Of a DNA stretch of 64,000 nt, positions 9,292-18,316 are shown piece after piece (the stretch's first letter is position 1; the number at the start of each line of letters is the position of its first letter). A model generated the notes under the pieces. It had not been told where the DNA came from and ran no database searches. It saw only the letters and a list, made by a program, of their open reading frames with translations. Made by a program: the position numbers and the translations under genes. Source of the DNA: Myxococcota bacterium (GTDB lineage: Bacteria > Myxococcota_A > UBA796 > UBA9615 > JAKLKC01); the NCBI GenBank assembly GCA_023150875.1, contig JAKLKC010000009.1, positions 1 to 64,000 of the forward strand, written 5' to 3'.

Positions 9292-10470
9292 TCAGTCCCT
9301 CCCCGGGTCGCGACCGACCGTCGCTTCCGCCGCCTCGCGCGCCTCGTGGAGCCACTGAACCAGTCGCTCGCGGGTCGGCAGCTCGAGCAGGTAGCGGGAG
9401 ACGAGAACGTCGTCGTCGATCGCGGTGGCGAACTGCACGACCTCCTCGTCCTTCGCGGCGCAGAGCAGGATGCCGATGGGCGGGCTCTCGCCCTCCAGGG
9501 TCGCTTCCGCCGCGAGGTAGTTCAGGTAGAAACGCATCTGCCCGGCGTCTTGCGGGGTGAACTCTCCGCTCTTGAGGTCGATGGCGACCAGGCAGCGCAG
9601 GCGCCGGTGGAAGAACAGCAGGTCGAGGTGGTGGTGCCGGTTTCCCAGGGTGACCCGATACTGGCGCGCCACGAAGCAGAACTCCCGCCCGAGCTCCATC
9701 AGGAACGCTTGGAGGTGGTCGAGGATGGCCCCCTCCAAGCTCGCCTCGTCCACCATGCTCGGCAGGCCCAGGAACTCCAGGACGTAGGGGTCGCGCACCA
9801 GCGCCTGCGGACGGTCGTCCACGCGGCCCTCACGCGCCACCGCCAGGACGGCATCCCGGTCGGTCGAGAGACCGACGCGCTGGTAGAGCATCGTGCTCCG
9901 CTGGCGGATCAGCTCGCGCGTCGTCCAGCCCTCCTTCACGCAGTGAAGCTCGTAGAAGGCCCGCTCCAGCGGGTCGTCCATCCGCGCGAACTCGAGGAGG
10001 TGGGTGAAGGTCAGCTCGGTGAACAGGCGCTGGTGCCAGGGCGAGTCGCGCCAGGGGATGGCGGGTTGCGGAGATCCGGCAGGCGCCTGCCGAATCGGCA
10101 TCGAAGGGCCGTGGATCGGGAGGGAATTGGCAGGCGCCTGCCCGATCGCCGTCGCCTCCGGCAGCAGGCTCGCCGCCAGGGAGGCCGCCTCCAGCGCGGG
10201 AAAGGCCAGCGCGACCTGGCGGTAGTTCCGGAGGTTCCTCGCGGAGAGGCCGTGGTGTCCGTCCTCCTTCAACACCGACGCGAGCCTGTCGAGGAGCGCG
10301 GTGCCGTAGGCGGCGCGGTCCTCGCCGTCCTGCTCGTACACGACGATCCAGGCCCCGATGAGCCAGTTGCGCAGGCAGAGGATCTGCTGCGCGCGGCGGC
10401 CCGTGGCGCGCAGCGCGGCGTGGTCCACGGCGCCGATGTGCCGCACCAGCGTGGCGAAGGACCCGGCCAT
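9292..10470 (-). CDS. YhcG/DUF1016 family PD-(D/E)xK nuclease
   Basis: The 392-residue protein has the DUF1016 N-terminal helical region followed by a C-terminal PD-(D/E)xK domain: HLDLLFF (D283) and then VAIDLKSG (D298, K300) are the catalytic positions. Members are often found inside type I restriction operons, usually between hsdR and hsdS as here. The role is unsettled but likely concerns nucleic-acid cleavage or quality control in defence. The ATG overlaps the hsdR remnant stop (TGATG), and hsdS follows after three bases, giving one operon. Residues about 108-132 contain a duplicated QAPA segment encoded by two copies of a 14-base palindrome, which may be an in-frame insertion. Confidence 0.85.
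   Translation of the reverse strand: MAGSFATLVRHIGAVDHAALRATGRRAQQILCLRNWLIGAWIVVYEQDGEDRAAYGTALLDRLASVLKEDGHHGLSARNLRNYRQVALAFPALEAASLAASLLPEATAIGQAPANSLPIHGPSMPIRQAPAGSPQPAIPWRDSPWHQRLFTELTFTHLLEFARMDDPLERAFYELHCVKEGWTTRELIRQRSTMLYQRVGLSTDRDAVLAVAREGRVDDRPQALVRDPYVLEFLGLPSMVDEASLEGAILDHLQAFLMELGREFCFVARQYRVTLGNRHHHLDLLFFHRRLRCLVAIDLKSGEFTPQDAGQMRFYLNYLAAEATLEGESPPIGILLCAAKDEEVVQFATAIDDDVLVSRYLLELPTRERLVQWLHEAREAAEATVGRDPGRD
10082..10149. repeat. Pair of GGCAGGCGCCTGCC palindromes inside the DUF1016 gene
   Basis: Two copies of the perfect 14-base palindrome GGCAGGCGCCTGCC lie about 54 bases apart, each followed by a related ATCG-containing segment. They encode the repeated QAPA motif in a variable linker of the protein. 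They may be small REP-like insertions tolerated in the frame. Confidence 0.5.
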
Positions 10471-11602
10471 CACCCCACCAACTCCCGGTTCAACTCCTCC
10501 ACGATCCCCTCCAGCTCCTCCCCGGACACGCTCCACGCCCTCCCCAGCCCGCCCCGCTCCACGAACGGCGTCTGGTCGAAGTCCTCCATCCGCACCTCCA
10601 GGTCCACCACGATGCGGTCGCGGATCAGCTCCAGCCACCCCCGCTGCCCTTCCGTGAACCTCCTCCCCCGGTTCGCCTGCTGGGCCAGCCAGTTCTCGAA
10701 CCGCGCCGCCGCCTGGTCCGCGTAGCTCACCAGCTCCGGCTCCACCCCCATCGCATGCCGCGCGAGGCTGATCAGGTCCGTCAGCAGCCGTCCTCGAGAC
10801 GCGCCCCTCACCCGGTCCTTCTCCACCCGCTCGTAGGCCGCCCACAGCGCCTCGCCGGTCCACCGGCGCGGCGGGCGCTGGAGGGCGGCGACGAGGTCCA
10901 TCAACTGCCCCCGGGTGAGGCGCTGGGCGTAGGGGCGCTCGTAGAGCACCATAAGCGCGTCGATCTCGTCCCGGTGCTCCTTGCAGAACGCCTCGAACTC
11001 CCCGATCAGCGCCCGGTCGGCGTCGTGGTCGGGGGCGAGATCGGCCCGCGCGCCGCTCCGGGTCACGTCGTCCAGGGTCACCACGTCCAGGATGACGTCC
11101 TGGGCCTTGCGGACCTCCAGCAGCGCCTCGCAGAGCTTCGGGTCGTAGGCGATGGGGGCGGCGGCCTCCTCCCGGAGCGCCTGCTGCGCGGCCCGCACCT
11201 GGGCCTCGGTGACCGCGGCGCCCTCGGGGAGCCCCGCCATCCCGCGGGCGCGGGCGTCCTCGGCGTCGGGGTCCAGGCGGTCGTAGAGGAAGGGCAGGGG
11301 CCGCACGGGCACCTGCAGGGGCTTCGGGGCCCGGGCGGCGTAGTCGCGGGTCTGCGCCTCGACGCTGGACAGCGTCACGCCGGCCTTCTTCGCCTCGACG
11401 ACGCCGACGAGCCGGTTGCCGAGGAACAGCAGGTAGTCCGCCGGGCCGGCGGCGGTCTGGAACTCGCGGATCGCCACGCCGGGTGCGGCGGCGAGGTTCA
11501 TCGCGGCGCGGTCCTGCACGTCCCAGCCGGCCGCGACCAGCATCGCGTCGATCTGGCGGCGAGCTGCTCGGGCTCGCCTGCGGGGGCCTTGTCCTGGACC
11601 AT
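10470..11602 (-). pseudogene. hsdR: Broken type I restriction subunit hsdR lacking the helicase motor
   Basis: The frame keeps the HsdR N-terminal nuclease domain (ADYLLFLG then VVEAKKAG, the PD-(D/E)xK core, followed by RPLPFLY) and then jumps straight into the HsdR C-terminal helical domain (LDPDAEDARARG, DEIDALMVLYERPY). The roughly 500 residues holding the DEAD-box translocase are absent, an apparent in-frame deletion at about 11280. Near the 5' end a natural start (ATG at 11600-11602, MVQDKAPAGEPEQLAA) lies one frame away from RQIDAMLVAAGW, so there is also a frameshift near 11555. The gene cannot make a working restriction subunit. Confidence 0.8.
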
Positions 11603-11806
11603 GGGCGGCCGTGCTTCCTCGGGGCCGAGCCGGTCGGCGGGGGGAAGGGGATGTTCCCGCGCAGACGGCCTCCCTGGCAAGGGCGCGGCGGAGATCCGGG
11701 CGGGATCGCCCGGCCCCGCGGTGCCGGGGATCTCCAGACTCCACCGCCGGGGCGCCGCGGCTCAGGGGACGGCTCGGGTGCGCCACGCCGCAGGGCCGAG
11801 TCCTAA

Positions 11807-12072
11807 GAGCGCCTTTCACAACGGGAGCGGCGTCGCGAGGCGAGCGGGGCGGAGGCGGGCGCTAGGAGCGGGGGTGAGGCGCTACGGGCCGTTCGGTCCG
11901 GGGCGCTTATGCAGCCCCGGGCCGTACGGCCCGTCAGCCGAACGCCCGAAGGGCCGGCGCAGCTTCGCCGAAGCGTACCTGGGCGTACGTTGCAGGCGAA
12001 GCGGGGTCCCCGCGACACCGCGGACGCCCCGACTCGTTCGCCGCAGCAGCCGCGGGGTTGTGAAAGGCGCTC
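11807..12072. mobile_element. MITE-like element with 16-bp terminal inverted repeats and TAA target duplication
   Basis: The ends are perfect 16-base inverted repeats, GAGCGCCTTTCACAAC at 11807-11822 and its complement at 12057-12072. Each is flanked by TAA (11804-11806 and 12073-12075), the short TNA duplication typical of IS5-group (IS427-like) transposition. The 266-base body has no transposase and contains further inverted segments. The right end abuts the stop codon of the CLC gene. Confidence 0.8.
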
Positions 12073-13985
12073 TAAGGCGCGGTGGTGAACACCGCCGCCT
12101 TCTCCGCCCGGCGGGCGGCGTCCAGGTGGACGCGGTTGATCTCGGCCTCGTCCAGCAGGCCCAGGAGGTGGCCGGACTCGTCCACCACCAGCAGCTCCCG
12201 GACGCCCCGGGCGATGATGAGCTCGATGGCGACCCGGAGGTCGTCGTCGGGACCCACCACCACCGCCGGGGCCATCAGGTCCATCGCCACCACCACCGCC
12301 CCCGCCTCGGGCACCGTGGCCAGCACCCGCAGGGCCTCGGAGGCGATCACCCCCAGCACCTTGCCCTCCCGGTCCAGCACCGGGAAGACGTCCTGGCCGG
12401 CGGTGGCCGCCGCCCTCTCCAGCATCTCCGCCGCCCGGGCCTTGCGTTCGAACCGGACAACCTCCCGCTGGGGGTCCATGACCTCCCGCACCCGGATCCG
12501 GCGCAGCACGTCCAGCACGAAGGCGTCCCGGTGGACCGGCGAGTCCCGGGGGGTGTCCACCTGGGCGGCGTACAGGGTGCGCCGGCGCAGGGCGACGAAG
12601 GCCACCGCCTCGGCCAGCATCAGGGGGACCAGCAGGTCGTAGCTGCCCGCCATCTCGCACACCAGCACCAGGGCGCTGAGGGGGACGTGGGCGATCCCGC
12701 CGTAGAAGGCCCCCATGCCCACCAGGGCGAAGGCGCCGGGGTCGATGGCGGGGTCCTGGAGGAGCAGGGAGGCCGCCCGGCCGAAGGCGCCGCCGAAGAG
12801 GCCCCCCAGCACCAGCGACGGCGCGAAGTCCCCGGCGCTGCCGCCGGAGCCGATGGTCAGGGCCGACGCCAGCAGCTTGGCGGCGCAGAGCAGCAGGAGC
12901 AGCTCGACCCCCCGCCACCCCTCGGGCAGCCACTCCGCCCCGGTGATGGAGATCTGCACCGCCCCGTAGCCGCCGCCCAGGATCCCGAGGCCCTGGCCGG
13001 GCTCGCCGATGGCGTGGCCGACGAAGGCGATGGCCGGCGTACACAGCAGGCCCAGCAGCAGCCCCCCCGCGGCGGGGCGCACCCACTCGGGCAGGGGGGT
13101 GCGGGCGAGGGCCCCCCGCACGCCCCTCAGGGACGCCTCGAACCCCGCCGCCAGCGCCGCCACGCACAGCGCCAGCAGCAGGTACAGGGGCAGGTGGGTG
13201 GGCTCGAAGGGGTAGCGGGGGGCGTGGGCGAAGAGGGTGGACTCGCCGAAGATCGAGGTCACCACCGAGTAGGAGACCACGCTGGCCAGCACCGAGGGCA
13301 CCAGGGCGTCGGACTCGAAGCCGTCCCGGTAGAGCATCTCGACGGCCAGCAGCGCCGCGCCGAGGGGGGTGCGGAACACCGCCGACACCCCCGCCGCCAC
13401 CCCGGCGACCACCAGGATCCGCCGCTCCCGGGGGGTCAGGCGCAGCGCCCGGGCCACCAGCGCCCCGATGGCGCCCCCCACCTGCATCGTGGGCCCCTCC
13501 CGCCCGCCGGCGCCGCCGGTGGCCAGGGTGGAGATGGAGGCCAGCGCCTTCACCCACACCACCCGCTTGCGGATGGAGCCGTCCCGGTGGTGGAACGCCT
13601 CGATCACCGCGTCGGCGCCCCCTCCCCGGGTCTCGGGGGCGAGGCGGGTCAGCAGGCCGCAGGCCAGGCCCCCCAAGGCGGGGAGGGCCACCAGGAGCCA
13701 GGGCCGGAAGGGGGCGTGCCCGGGCGGGGTGACGGCGATCTCCCCCGCCGCCCTCAGGGGGCGGTAGCCGGCGAGTCCCTCCAGCAGCAGCGCCTGGCCA
13801 TACTCCAAGGCCACGAAGAAGGCGGCGCCGAACAGGCCCGCCGCGATCCCCACCAGCGCCGCGTGGACCAGCACCCGCCCCAGGATCTGGAGGTCCAGGG
13901 GCGCCGTGTCGGCCAGGACCATGGGCGCCAGCGACCGGGCTCGGGCAAGGCGCCAGGCGGCGAGGCGTTGGAGCGGGCGGCGCAC
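12072..13985 (-). CDS. CLC-type chloride channel/transporter with CBS domains
   Basis: The 637-residue polytopic inner-membrane protein shows the CLC selectivity motifs GREGP (161-165, with gating Glu163) and GSGGSAGDFAP, and ends in a pair of CBS domains (about 470-630) that usually sense nucleotides. At the site equivalent to the internal proton glutamate of CLC-ec1, the sequence reads AVEM, so that glutamate appears replaced by Met217. A channel-like rather than H+-coupled mode is possible. The stop codon TAG is formed across the end of the adjacent MITE and its target duplication; before insertion it would also have been TAG, so the protein is unchanged. Confidence 0.88.
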   Translation of the reverse strand: MRRPLQRLAAWRLARARSLAPMVLADTAPLDLQILGRVLVHAALVGIAAGLFGAAFFVALEYGQALLLEGLAGYRPLRAAGEIAVTPPGHAPFRPWLLVALPALGGLACGLLTRLAPETRGGGADAVIEAFHHRDGSIRKRVVWVKALASISTLATGGAGGREGPTMQVGGAIGALVARALRLTPRERRILVVAGVAAGVSAVFRTPLGAALLAVEMLYRDGFESDALVPSVLASVVSYSVVTSIFGESTLFAHAPRYPFEPTHLPLYLLLALCVAALAAGFEASLRGVRGALARTPLPEWVRPAAGGLLLGLLCTPAIAFVGHAIGEPGQGLGILGGGYGAVQISITGAEWLPEGWRGVELLLLLCAAKLLASALTIGSGGSAGDFAPSLVLGGLFGGAFGRAASLLLQDPAIDPGAFALVGMGAFYGGIAHVPLSALVLVCEMAGSYDLLVPLMLAEAVAFVALRRRTLYAAQVDTPRDSPVHRDAFVLDVLRRIRVREVMDPQREVVRFERKARAAEMLERAAATAGQDVFPVLDREGKVLGVIASEALRVLATVPEAGAVVVAMDLMAPAVVVGPDDDLRVAIELIIARGVRELLVVDESGHLLGLLDEAEINRVHLDAARRAEKAAVFTTAP

Positions 13986-14049
13986 GGACGGGCCTCCGAT
14001 CCGGCCCCGGGGGCCGAGACGGACAGGGTGGAGGGTGGGGCGGCCGGGA

Positions 14050-14976
14050 TCAAGCCCCCTGGCCGGTCTTCCCCCCCCTCCGCGCCGCCTGGGAGGGGGG
14101 CTCGGCCTCCCGCTCGGGGCGGGCCTTCAGCTCGCCCAGCTCCCGCTCCACCTCCAGGCTCAGCTCCTCCTCGATGGCGAACCGGTCGGCGACGCCCTCC
14201 AGGTAGTCGGACATGCCGCTGGCGTGGGGGTTGGTGAGGATGTGGTGGTACACCTCCTCGAAGGTGTCCGACGCCGACAGCAGCGCCGCCGCGGCGGCCG
14301 TGTCCCGGGCCTTCAGGCTCTCGTGGCGCTGGAGGAGCTTCTCCAGGTCCGCCTTGGCCTTCTCCAACTGCATCCGGTCCGTCGCCGTCCGCGCCCCCTC
14401 CACCTGCCGCTCCACCCTCTTGATGCCGCCTCGCAGCTCGTCGGGGTCGTTGGAGCGGATCCGCTCCCGCATCGCCAGGCGCCCGTGGAAGAGCCGCAGG
14501 AAGTCCACCGTGGCGTCGTCCAGCTTCTCCAGGTCGTAGGCCGTCAGGGAGGTGCCCTTCTGGGCCGCAACCCGGGCGAGGGACTCGAAGCGCTCCCTCA
14601 TGCGGCGGTAGCGCTCCCAGTGGTCGCTCCAGTCCGAGGGGGAGGTCCCGCCCCCCGGGGCGTCGGGATCCCCCGCCCGCCTCCGGATCTCGTCCAGCAG
14701 GTACTGGCGGTGGCGCTCCCGGGCCTCGGCCCTCTTCTTGCGGTCCACGTACTCCCGGAAGACCGGCGAGTCGGGCACGAAGAGGGAGGCGATCCCCGCC
14801 GCCCCGGCGTAGCCGATCATGGGCAGCAGCGCCCAGCCCATCACCCCGCTGGCCACCAGGGCGACGGATCCCAGCACCAGGGAGCCGCACAGGGCGCCCA
14901 GGTTCGCGGGGTGGCCGAGCATCTCCTTGAAGTAGGAGACGTCCTCCGGGTTGGGCGGGCGGCCCCTCAGCGCCAC
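14050..14976 (-). CDS. Membrane-anchored coiled-coil protein, unknown function
   Basis: The 308-residue product starts at GTG. Two hydrophobic segments (about 26-45 and 48-66) form a hairpin near the N terminus, and the rest is charged, helical and largely coiled-coil, ending in a basic tail. I recognise no enzyme motif. It is the last gene of the ABC operon, 19 bases after the ATPase gene, and probably works at the inner membrane with that system. The topology would place the coiled coil in the cytoplasm. Confidence 0.6.
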   Translation of the reverse strand: MALRGRPPNPEDVSYFKEMLGHPANLGALCGSLVLGSVALVASGVMGWALLPMIGYAGAAGIASLFVPDSPVFREYVDRKKRAEARERHRQYLLDEIRRRAGDPDAPGGGTSPSDWSDHWERYRRMRERFESLARVAAQKGTSLTAYDLEKLDDATVDFLRLFHGRLAMRERIRSNDPDELRGGIKRVERQVEGARTATDRMQLEKAKADLEKLLQRHESLKARDTAAAAALLSASDTFEEVYHHILTNPHASGMSDYLEGVADRFAIEEELSLEVERELGELKARPEREAEPPSQAARRGGKTGQGA

Positions 14977-14995
14977 GGCGGGCCTCCCCTCCCCC

Positions 14996-15841
14996 TCACA
15001 CCGTCACCCGGACCTGGCCCCCGGGGACGCCCGTGGGCCCCCGCAGCCGGTCGATGATCCGGTCGGCGAAGGCGACCGCCTGGGGGGTCCGGAGCCACTG
15101 CTCGGAGCGGATCCGGGGCTCCGTGAGCACGAAGTCGTCGGCGATCCGGGCGGGGTGGGTGGACAGCACCGTCACCCGATCCCCCAGCAGCAGCGCCTCG
15201 GTGATGTCGTGGGTGACGAAGACCACCAGGAAGCGGTGCTCCTCCCACAGGCGCACCAGCAGGGACTGCATCTCGGCGCGGATCTGGGCATCCAGGGCGC
15301 CGAACGGCTCGTCCATCAGCAGGAAGCGGGGGCGCAGCACCAGGGCCCGCGCCAGGGCAACCCGCTGGTTCTGGCCGCCGGAGAGCTGGCTGGGGCGGTG
15401 CTCGGCCTTGTCGGCGAGGCCCACGCTCTCGAGGGCGCCCTCCACCCGGCGCGCCTGCTCCCGGGCCGGCACGCGGCCCCGCCACAGCCTCGCCCGGAAG
15501 GGGAGCTCCACGTTCTGGCGCACCGTCATGTCGGGGCGGTTCAGGTAGCGCTGGAAGACCATCACCGCGTCGGGGTGGGATCCCCGACACTCCTCGCCGT
15601 CGATCCGCACGGTCCCCGAGGTGGGGGTCATCGCGCCCAGCGGCCGCACCCCGCCCATCATGTGGAGCAGGGTGGACTTCCCGCACCCCGAGGGGCCGAG
15701 GAGCATGTTGATCCCCGCCCCCTCGTAGACCAGGTCGATCCCGTCCACCACCCGCACCGGCGCCCCTCCCTTCGGGTCCGGGTACTCCTGGACGATGGAG
15801 GAGAGCTCGATCCGGGGCGGAGCCTGGCGGGTCTCGCTCAT
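14996..15841 (-). CDS. ABC transporter ATP-binding protein, NitT/TauT type
   Basis: The 281-residue nucleotide-binding subunit has Walker A GPSGCGKST (49-57), signature LSGGQNQR (153-160) and Walker B LLMDEP (174-179), with the layout of the nitrate/sulfonate/taurine importers. It energises the adjacent permease. Its ATG overlaps the permease stop (TGATG), implying coupled translation. The substrate cannot be read from the sequence. Confidence 0.9.
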   Translation of the reverse strand: MSETRQAPPRIELSSIVQEYPDPKGGAPVRVVDGIDLVYEGAGINMLLGPSGCGKSTLLHMMGGVRPLGAMTPTSGTVRIDGEECRGSHPDAVMVFQRYLNRPDMTVRQNVELPFRARLWRGRVPAREQARRVEGALESVGLADKAEHRPSQLSGGQNQRVALARALVLRPRFLLMDEPFGALDAQIRAEMQSLLVRLWEEHRFLVVFVTHDITEALLLGDRVTVLSTHPARIADDFVLTEPRIRSEQWLRTPQAVAFADRIIDRLRGPTGVPGGQVRVTV

Positions 15842-16641
15842 CCGTCCGCCTGCCAGGGGAAGAGGCGCCGCTTGAGGCGGCGCATGGTGGTGTCGGTCAG
15901 CAGCGCCAGGGCGAGGATCACCGCGATCACCGCGAAGACCCGGTCGGTGGCGGACAGGCGGCGGGCGGTCTGGATGAGCATCCCCAGGCCCTCCCGGGCG
16001 TTCACGTACTCGGCCACCACGATGTACGTCCAGGCGATCCCGAAGTCCACGATCACGGCGTCCATGATCCGGGGCATCGCCAGGGGCACCAGGACGTGGC
16101 GGATGGTCTCGTGGGGGGCGAAGCCCAGGTCCTCGGCCTGCACCAGGTAGTCCAGGGGCACCGCCCGCACCGCGTCCCGCACCATGGGCACCAGGTAGAC
16201 GACGCCGCCGAACCACAGGAAGGCGATCTTCATCGTCTCGTCGATCCCGAACCACATGATGAACAGCGGCAGGAACGCGGTGATGGGGGCGTAGCGCAGG
16301 GGATCGGTGAGGGGCGAGATCGCGGCGTCGATCCGGGGGGAGGCGCCCATGAGCACCCCCAGCGGCACCCCCACCGCCACCATCAGCGCCACCGAGGCGA
16401 AGACCCTGCCCAGGGACCAGGCGGCGGCGACCAGGAGGGGGCTCGATCCACCCCCCTCGCTCCCCGCCTGCCAGGCGAGGCTCAGCAGGGCCTTCAGCAC
16501 CGCCCACGGCGCGGGGAGGAAGGCGGGCTTCAGCAGGCCCGCGCCCGAGACCACCGCCCAGGCCAGGAGCACCCCCGCCATCGTGGCGAGGCCGAGGGCC
16601 CGCCGGGTGGACGGCGCGAGGGGGGCGTGGGGGTTCCACAT
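15838..16641 (-). CDS. ABC transporter permease, SsuC/TauC type
   Basis: The 267-residue inner-membrane protein has about six transmembrane segments and the binding-protein-dependent permease loop around EDLGFAPHETIRHVLVP, which couples to the ATPase. It is the membrane channel of the importer whose binding protein lies 18 bases upstream. Family resemblance is to sulfonate, taurine or nitrate systems; the actual substrate is unknown. Confidence 0.9.
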   Translation of the reverse strand: MWNPHAPLAPSTRRALGLATMAGVLLAWAVVSGAGLLKPAFLPAPWAVLKALLSLAWQAGSEGGGSSPLLVAAAWSLGRVFASVALMVAVGVPLGVLMGASPRIDAAISPLTDPLRYAPITAFLPLFIMWFGIDETMKIAFLWFGGVVYLVPMVRDAVRAVPLDYLVQAEDLGFAPHETIRHVLVPLAMPRIMDAVIVDFGIAWTYIVVAEYVNAREGLGMLIQTARRLSATDRVFAVIAVILALALLTDTTMRRLKRRLFPWQADG

Positions 16642-16659
16642 CGAGGAAGCGGGATCCGT

Positions 16660-18312
16660 TCAGCGGGCGTAGACGGCCACGTCGGTCCTTCGGTTGCGCT
16701 CCAGGCACTCCTCGCCGGGCTCGGAGCAGACCGGCTTGTCGGGTCCGTTGCCGGCGACGTTGAACCGGGCGCGGTCGAAGGCGTAGTTGGCGACCAGGTA
16801 GTCCACGACCGCCTGGGCCCTCTCCTGGCTGAGCCTGCGGTTGGTGGCGGCGCTGCCCTTGACGTCGGTGTTGCCCTCCACCGAGATGTAGGCGTTGCCC
16901 ATGCTCTGCACGAGGGGGGCGACCTGGTCGTCCAGGATCCGCTGGGCGTTCCGGTCCAGCTTCCCCGATCCCGAGGCGAAGAAGACCGCAACGGGCTTGG
17001 TGAGCACCGGCGCCGCCTTGGGGGTCACCACCGCCTGGCGCTCCTTGGGATCGAAGGTGAACTCGGGCTTCGCCGCCTCGGCCTTGGCCTCGGGCTTCTT
17101 GGCCACCAGGGCCTCGACGAAGCGCGTGTCCACCGCCGCCATGGGAGGGATCGGCGGGACGCTGGGATCGGCGATCCCGCCGTTGGCGCGCCACACCTTC
17201 CCCGCCTCGCTGTAGACCCGGGCGAAGTCGCCGCCGTCCCCGGTGTTCAGGCCGAGGATCCGCACGTTGTCGTCCAGGTCCGTCCACTTGATGGACTTGA
17301 AGAGCCCGGCGATGAACTCGCGCCCCTCCTTCTTCTCGAGGTCGGCGAAGGAGGGCTCGGTGGCGGTGAGGGCGTCGATGGCCTTGCCCGCGTCCGCCTC
17401 CGCCAGGCCCACCCCCTCGAACCACCCCGCCACGAGGCGCTGGACCACCTCGGGGTGCTGGGCGACGACGCGGCTGTCGCAGACGATCCCGTCGTACACC
17501 AGGCTGGTGGCGGTGCTGGTGGAGAAGACCACGTGGGCGCCGGGCTTCCGCAGGGCGAGGGAGGCGTCGGGATCCCACAGGACCGCCGCCTGGACCGCGC
17601 CGGACTCGAACATCGCCCGGACCCCGGGCGTGCCCTCGTCGGCGCCGACGAACACCAGGTTGTTCCGGAGGGCCTTCTTCTGGGGGGCGAGGAGGGCGCT
17701 GTTGTCGATGGCGTAGTCCAGCATCCAGTGGGAGGGGGTGAACTGGACCAGCGCCACCTTCTTGCCCAGCAGGTCCTCGACCCGGCCGATCCCGGTGTCG
17801 GCGACCAGCATGTCGGCGCCGCGGGTGTTGTCCACGACCATGACCATGGTCCCGTCGAAGCCGCCGGCCCGGAGGCCGGGCTGCTCCTGGGCCCAGAAGT
17901 CGATGGTCCTCCAGGCGCACTGGAAGGTGCCCGAGCCGAAGCCGGTGGCGAGGGTGGGCACGTCGTTCTGGATCAGGAACTCGACGGAGAGGCCCTGGCG
18001 GTCGAAGGCGGAGCCGGGCTGGGTCTTGAGCTGGCCGCCGTTGGCGACGAGGGCCGGGGCGTAGCCGGTGAACTCCACGATGGAGACCCGGAGCGGGTTC
18101 CCGTCGGTCCCGAGGGCGCCGCTGGCCGGGCCGGGGCCGGCCCCTCCACCCCCGCCGCCCCCGGTGGGGGTGGCGAAGGCCCCACCGCCGTCCGTGGCCA
18201 CGGTGCCGCCGGAGAGCATGTCCTTGAGGGCGAAGTGCCAGGCCGCGGCGCCGACCACGCAGAGGATGGTGACGGTGACGGCCCCCTTGCCGAGGGGAGT
18301 GAGCTTGGCCAT
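16660..18312 (-). CDS. Fusion protein: NitT/TauT-type substrate-binding domain plus OmpA peptidoglycan-binding domain
   Basis: The 550-residue protein has an N-terminal membrane anchor (about 11-28), a Gly-rich linker, a periplasmic type II binding fold (about 74-400; DFWAQEQPGL and VALVQFTPSH are typical positions) and a C-terminal OmpA domain (about 430-550; EGNTDVKGS and the NRRTDV ending). The OmpA part should bind peptidoglycan, tethering the binding protein between inner membrane and wall. Such fusions are known from some envelope-associated loci, but their ligand is not settled. The gene lies between a coiled-coil protein (4-base gap) and the permease (18-base gap). Confidence 0.85.
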   Translation of the reverse strand: MAKLTPLGKGAVTVTILCVVGAAAWHFALKDMLSGGTVATDGGGAFATPTGGGGGGGAGPGPASGALGTDGNPLRVSIVEFTGYAPALVANGGQLKTQPGSAFDRQGLSVEFLIQNDVPTLATGFGSGTFQCAWRTIDFWAQEQPGLRAGGFDGTMVMVVDNTRGADMLVADTGIGRVEDLLGKKVALVQFTPSHWMLDYAIDNSALLAPQKKALRNNLVFVGADEGTPGVRAMFESGAVQAAVLWDPDASLALRKPGAHVVFSTSTATSLVYDGIVCDSRVVAQHPEVVQRLVAGWFEGVGLAEADAGKAIDALTATEPSFADLEKKEGREFIAGLFKSIKWTDLDDNVRILGLNTGDGGDFARVYSEAGKVWRANGGIADPSVPPIPPMAAVDTRFVEALVAKKPEAKAEAAKPEFTFDPKERQAVVTPKAAPVLTKPVAVFFASGSGKLDRNAQRILDDQVAPLVQSMGNAYISVEGNTDVKGSAATNRRLSQERAQAVVDYLVANYAFDRARFNVAGNGPDKPVCSEPGEECLERNRRTDVAVYAR

Positions 18313-18316
18313 GGGT

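Noticed and set aside
11696-11713. Hairpin CCGGGCG-GGAT-CGCCCGG as a terminator
   Set aside because: It is distant from any intact gene end and lacks a T tract; such stems are frequent by chance at this G+C.
10755-14237. Very long plus-strand open frame (about 1160 codons) across hsdR and the CLC gene
   Set aside because: It is antisense to clear genes, has a noise-like Gly/Arg/Pro/His composition and no family resemblance; such frames are expected at this G+C.
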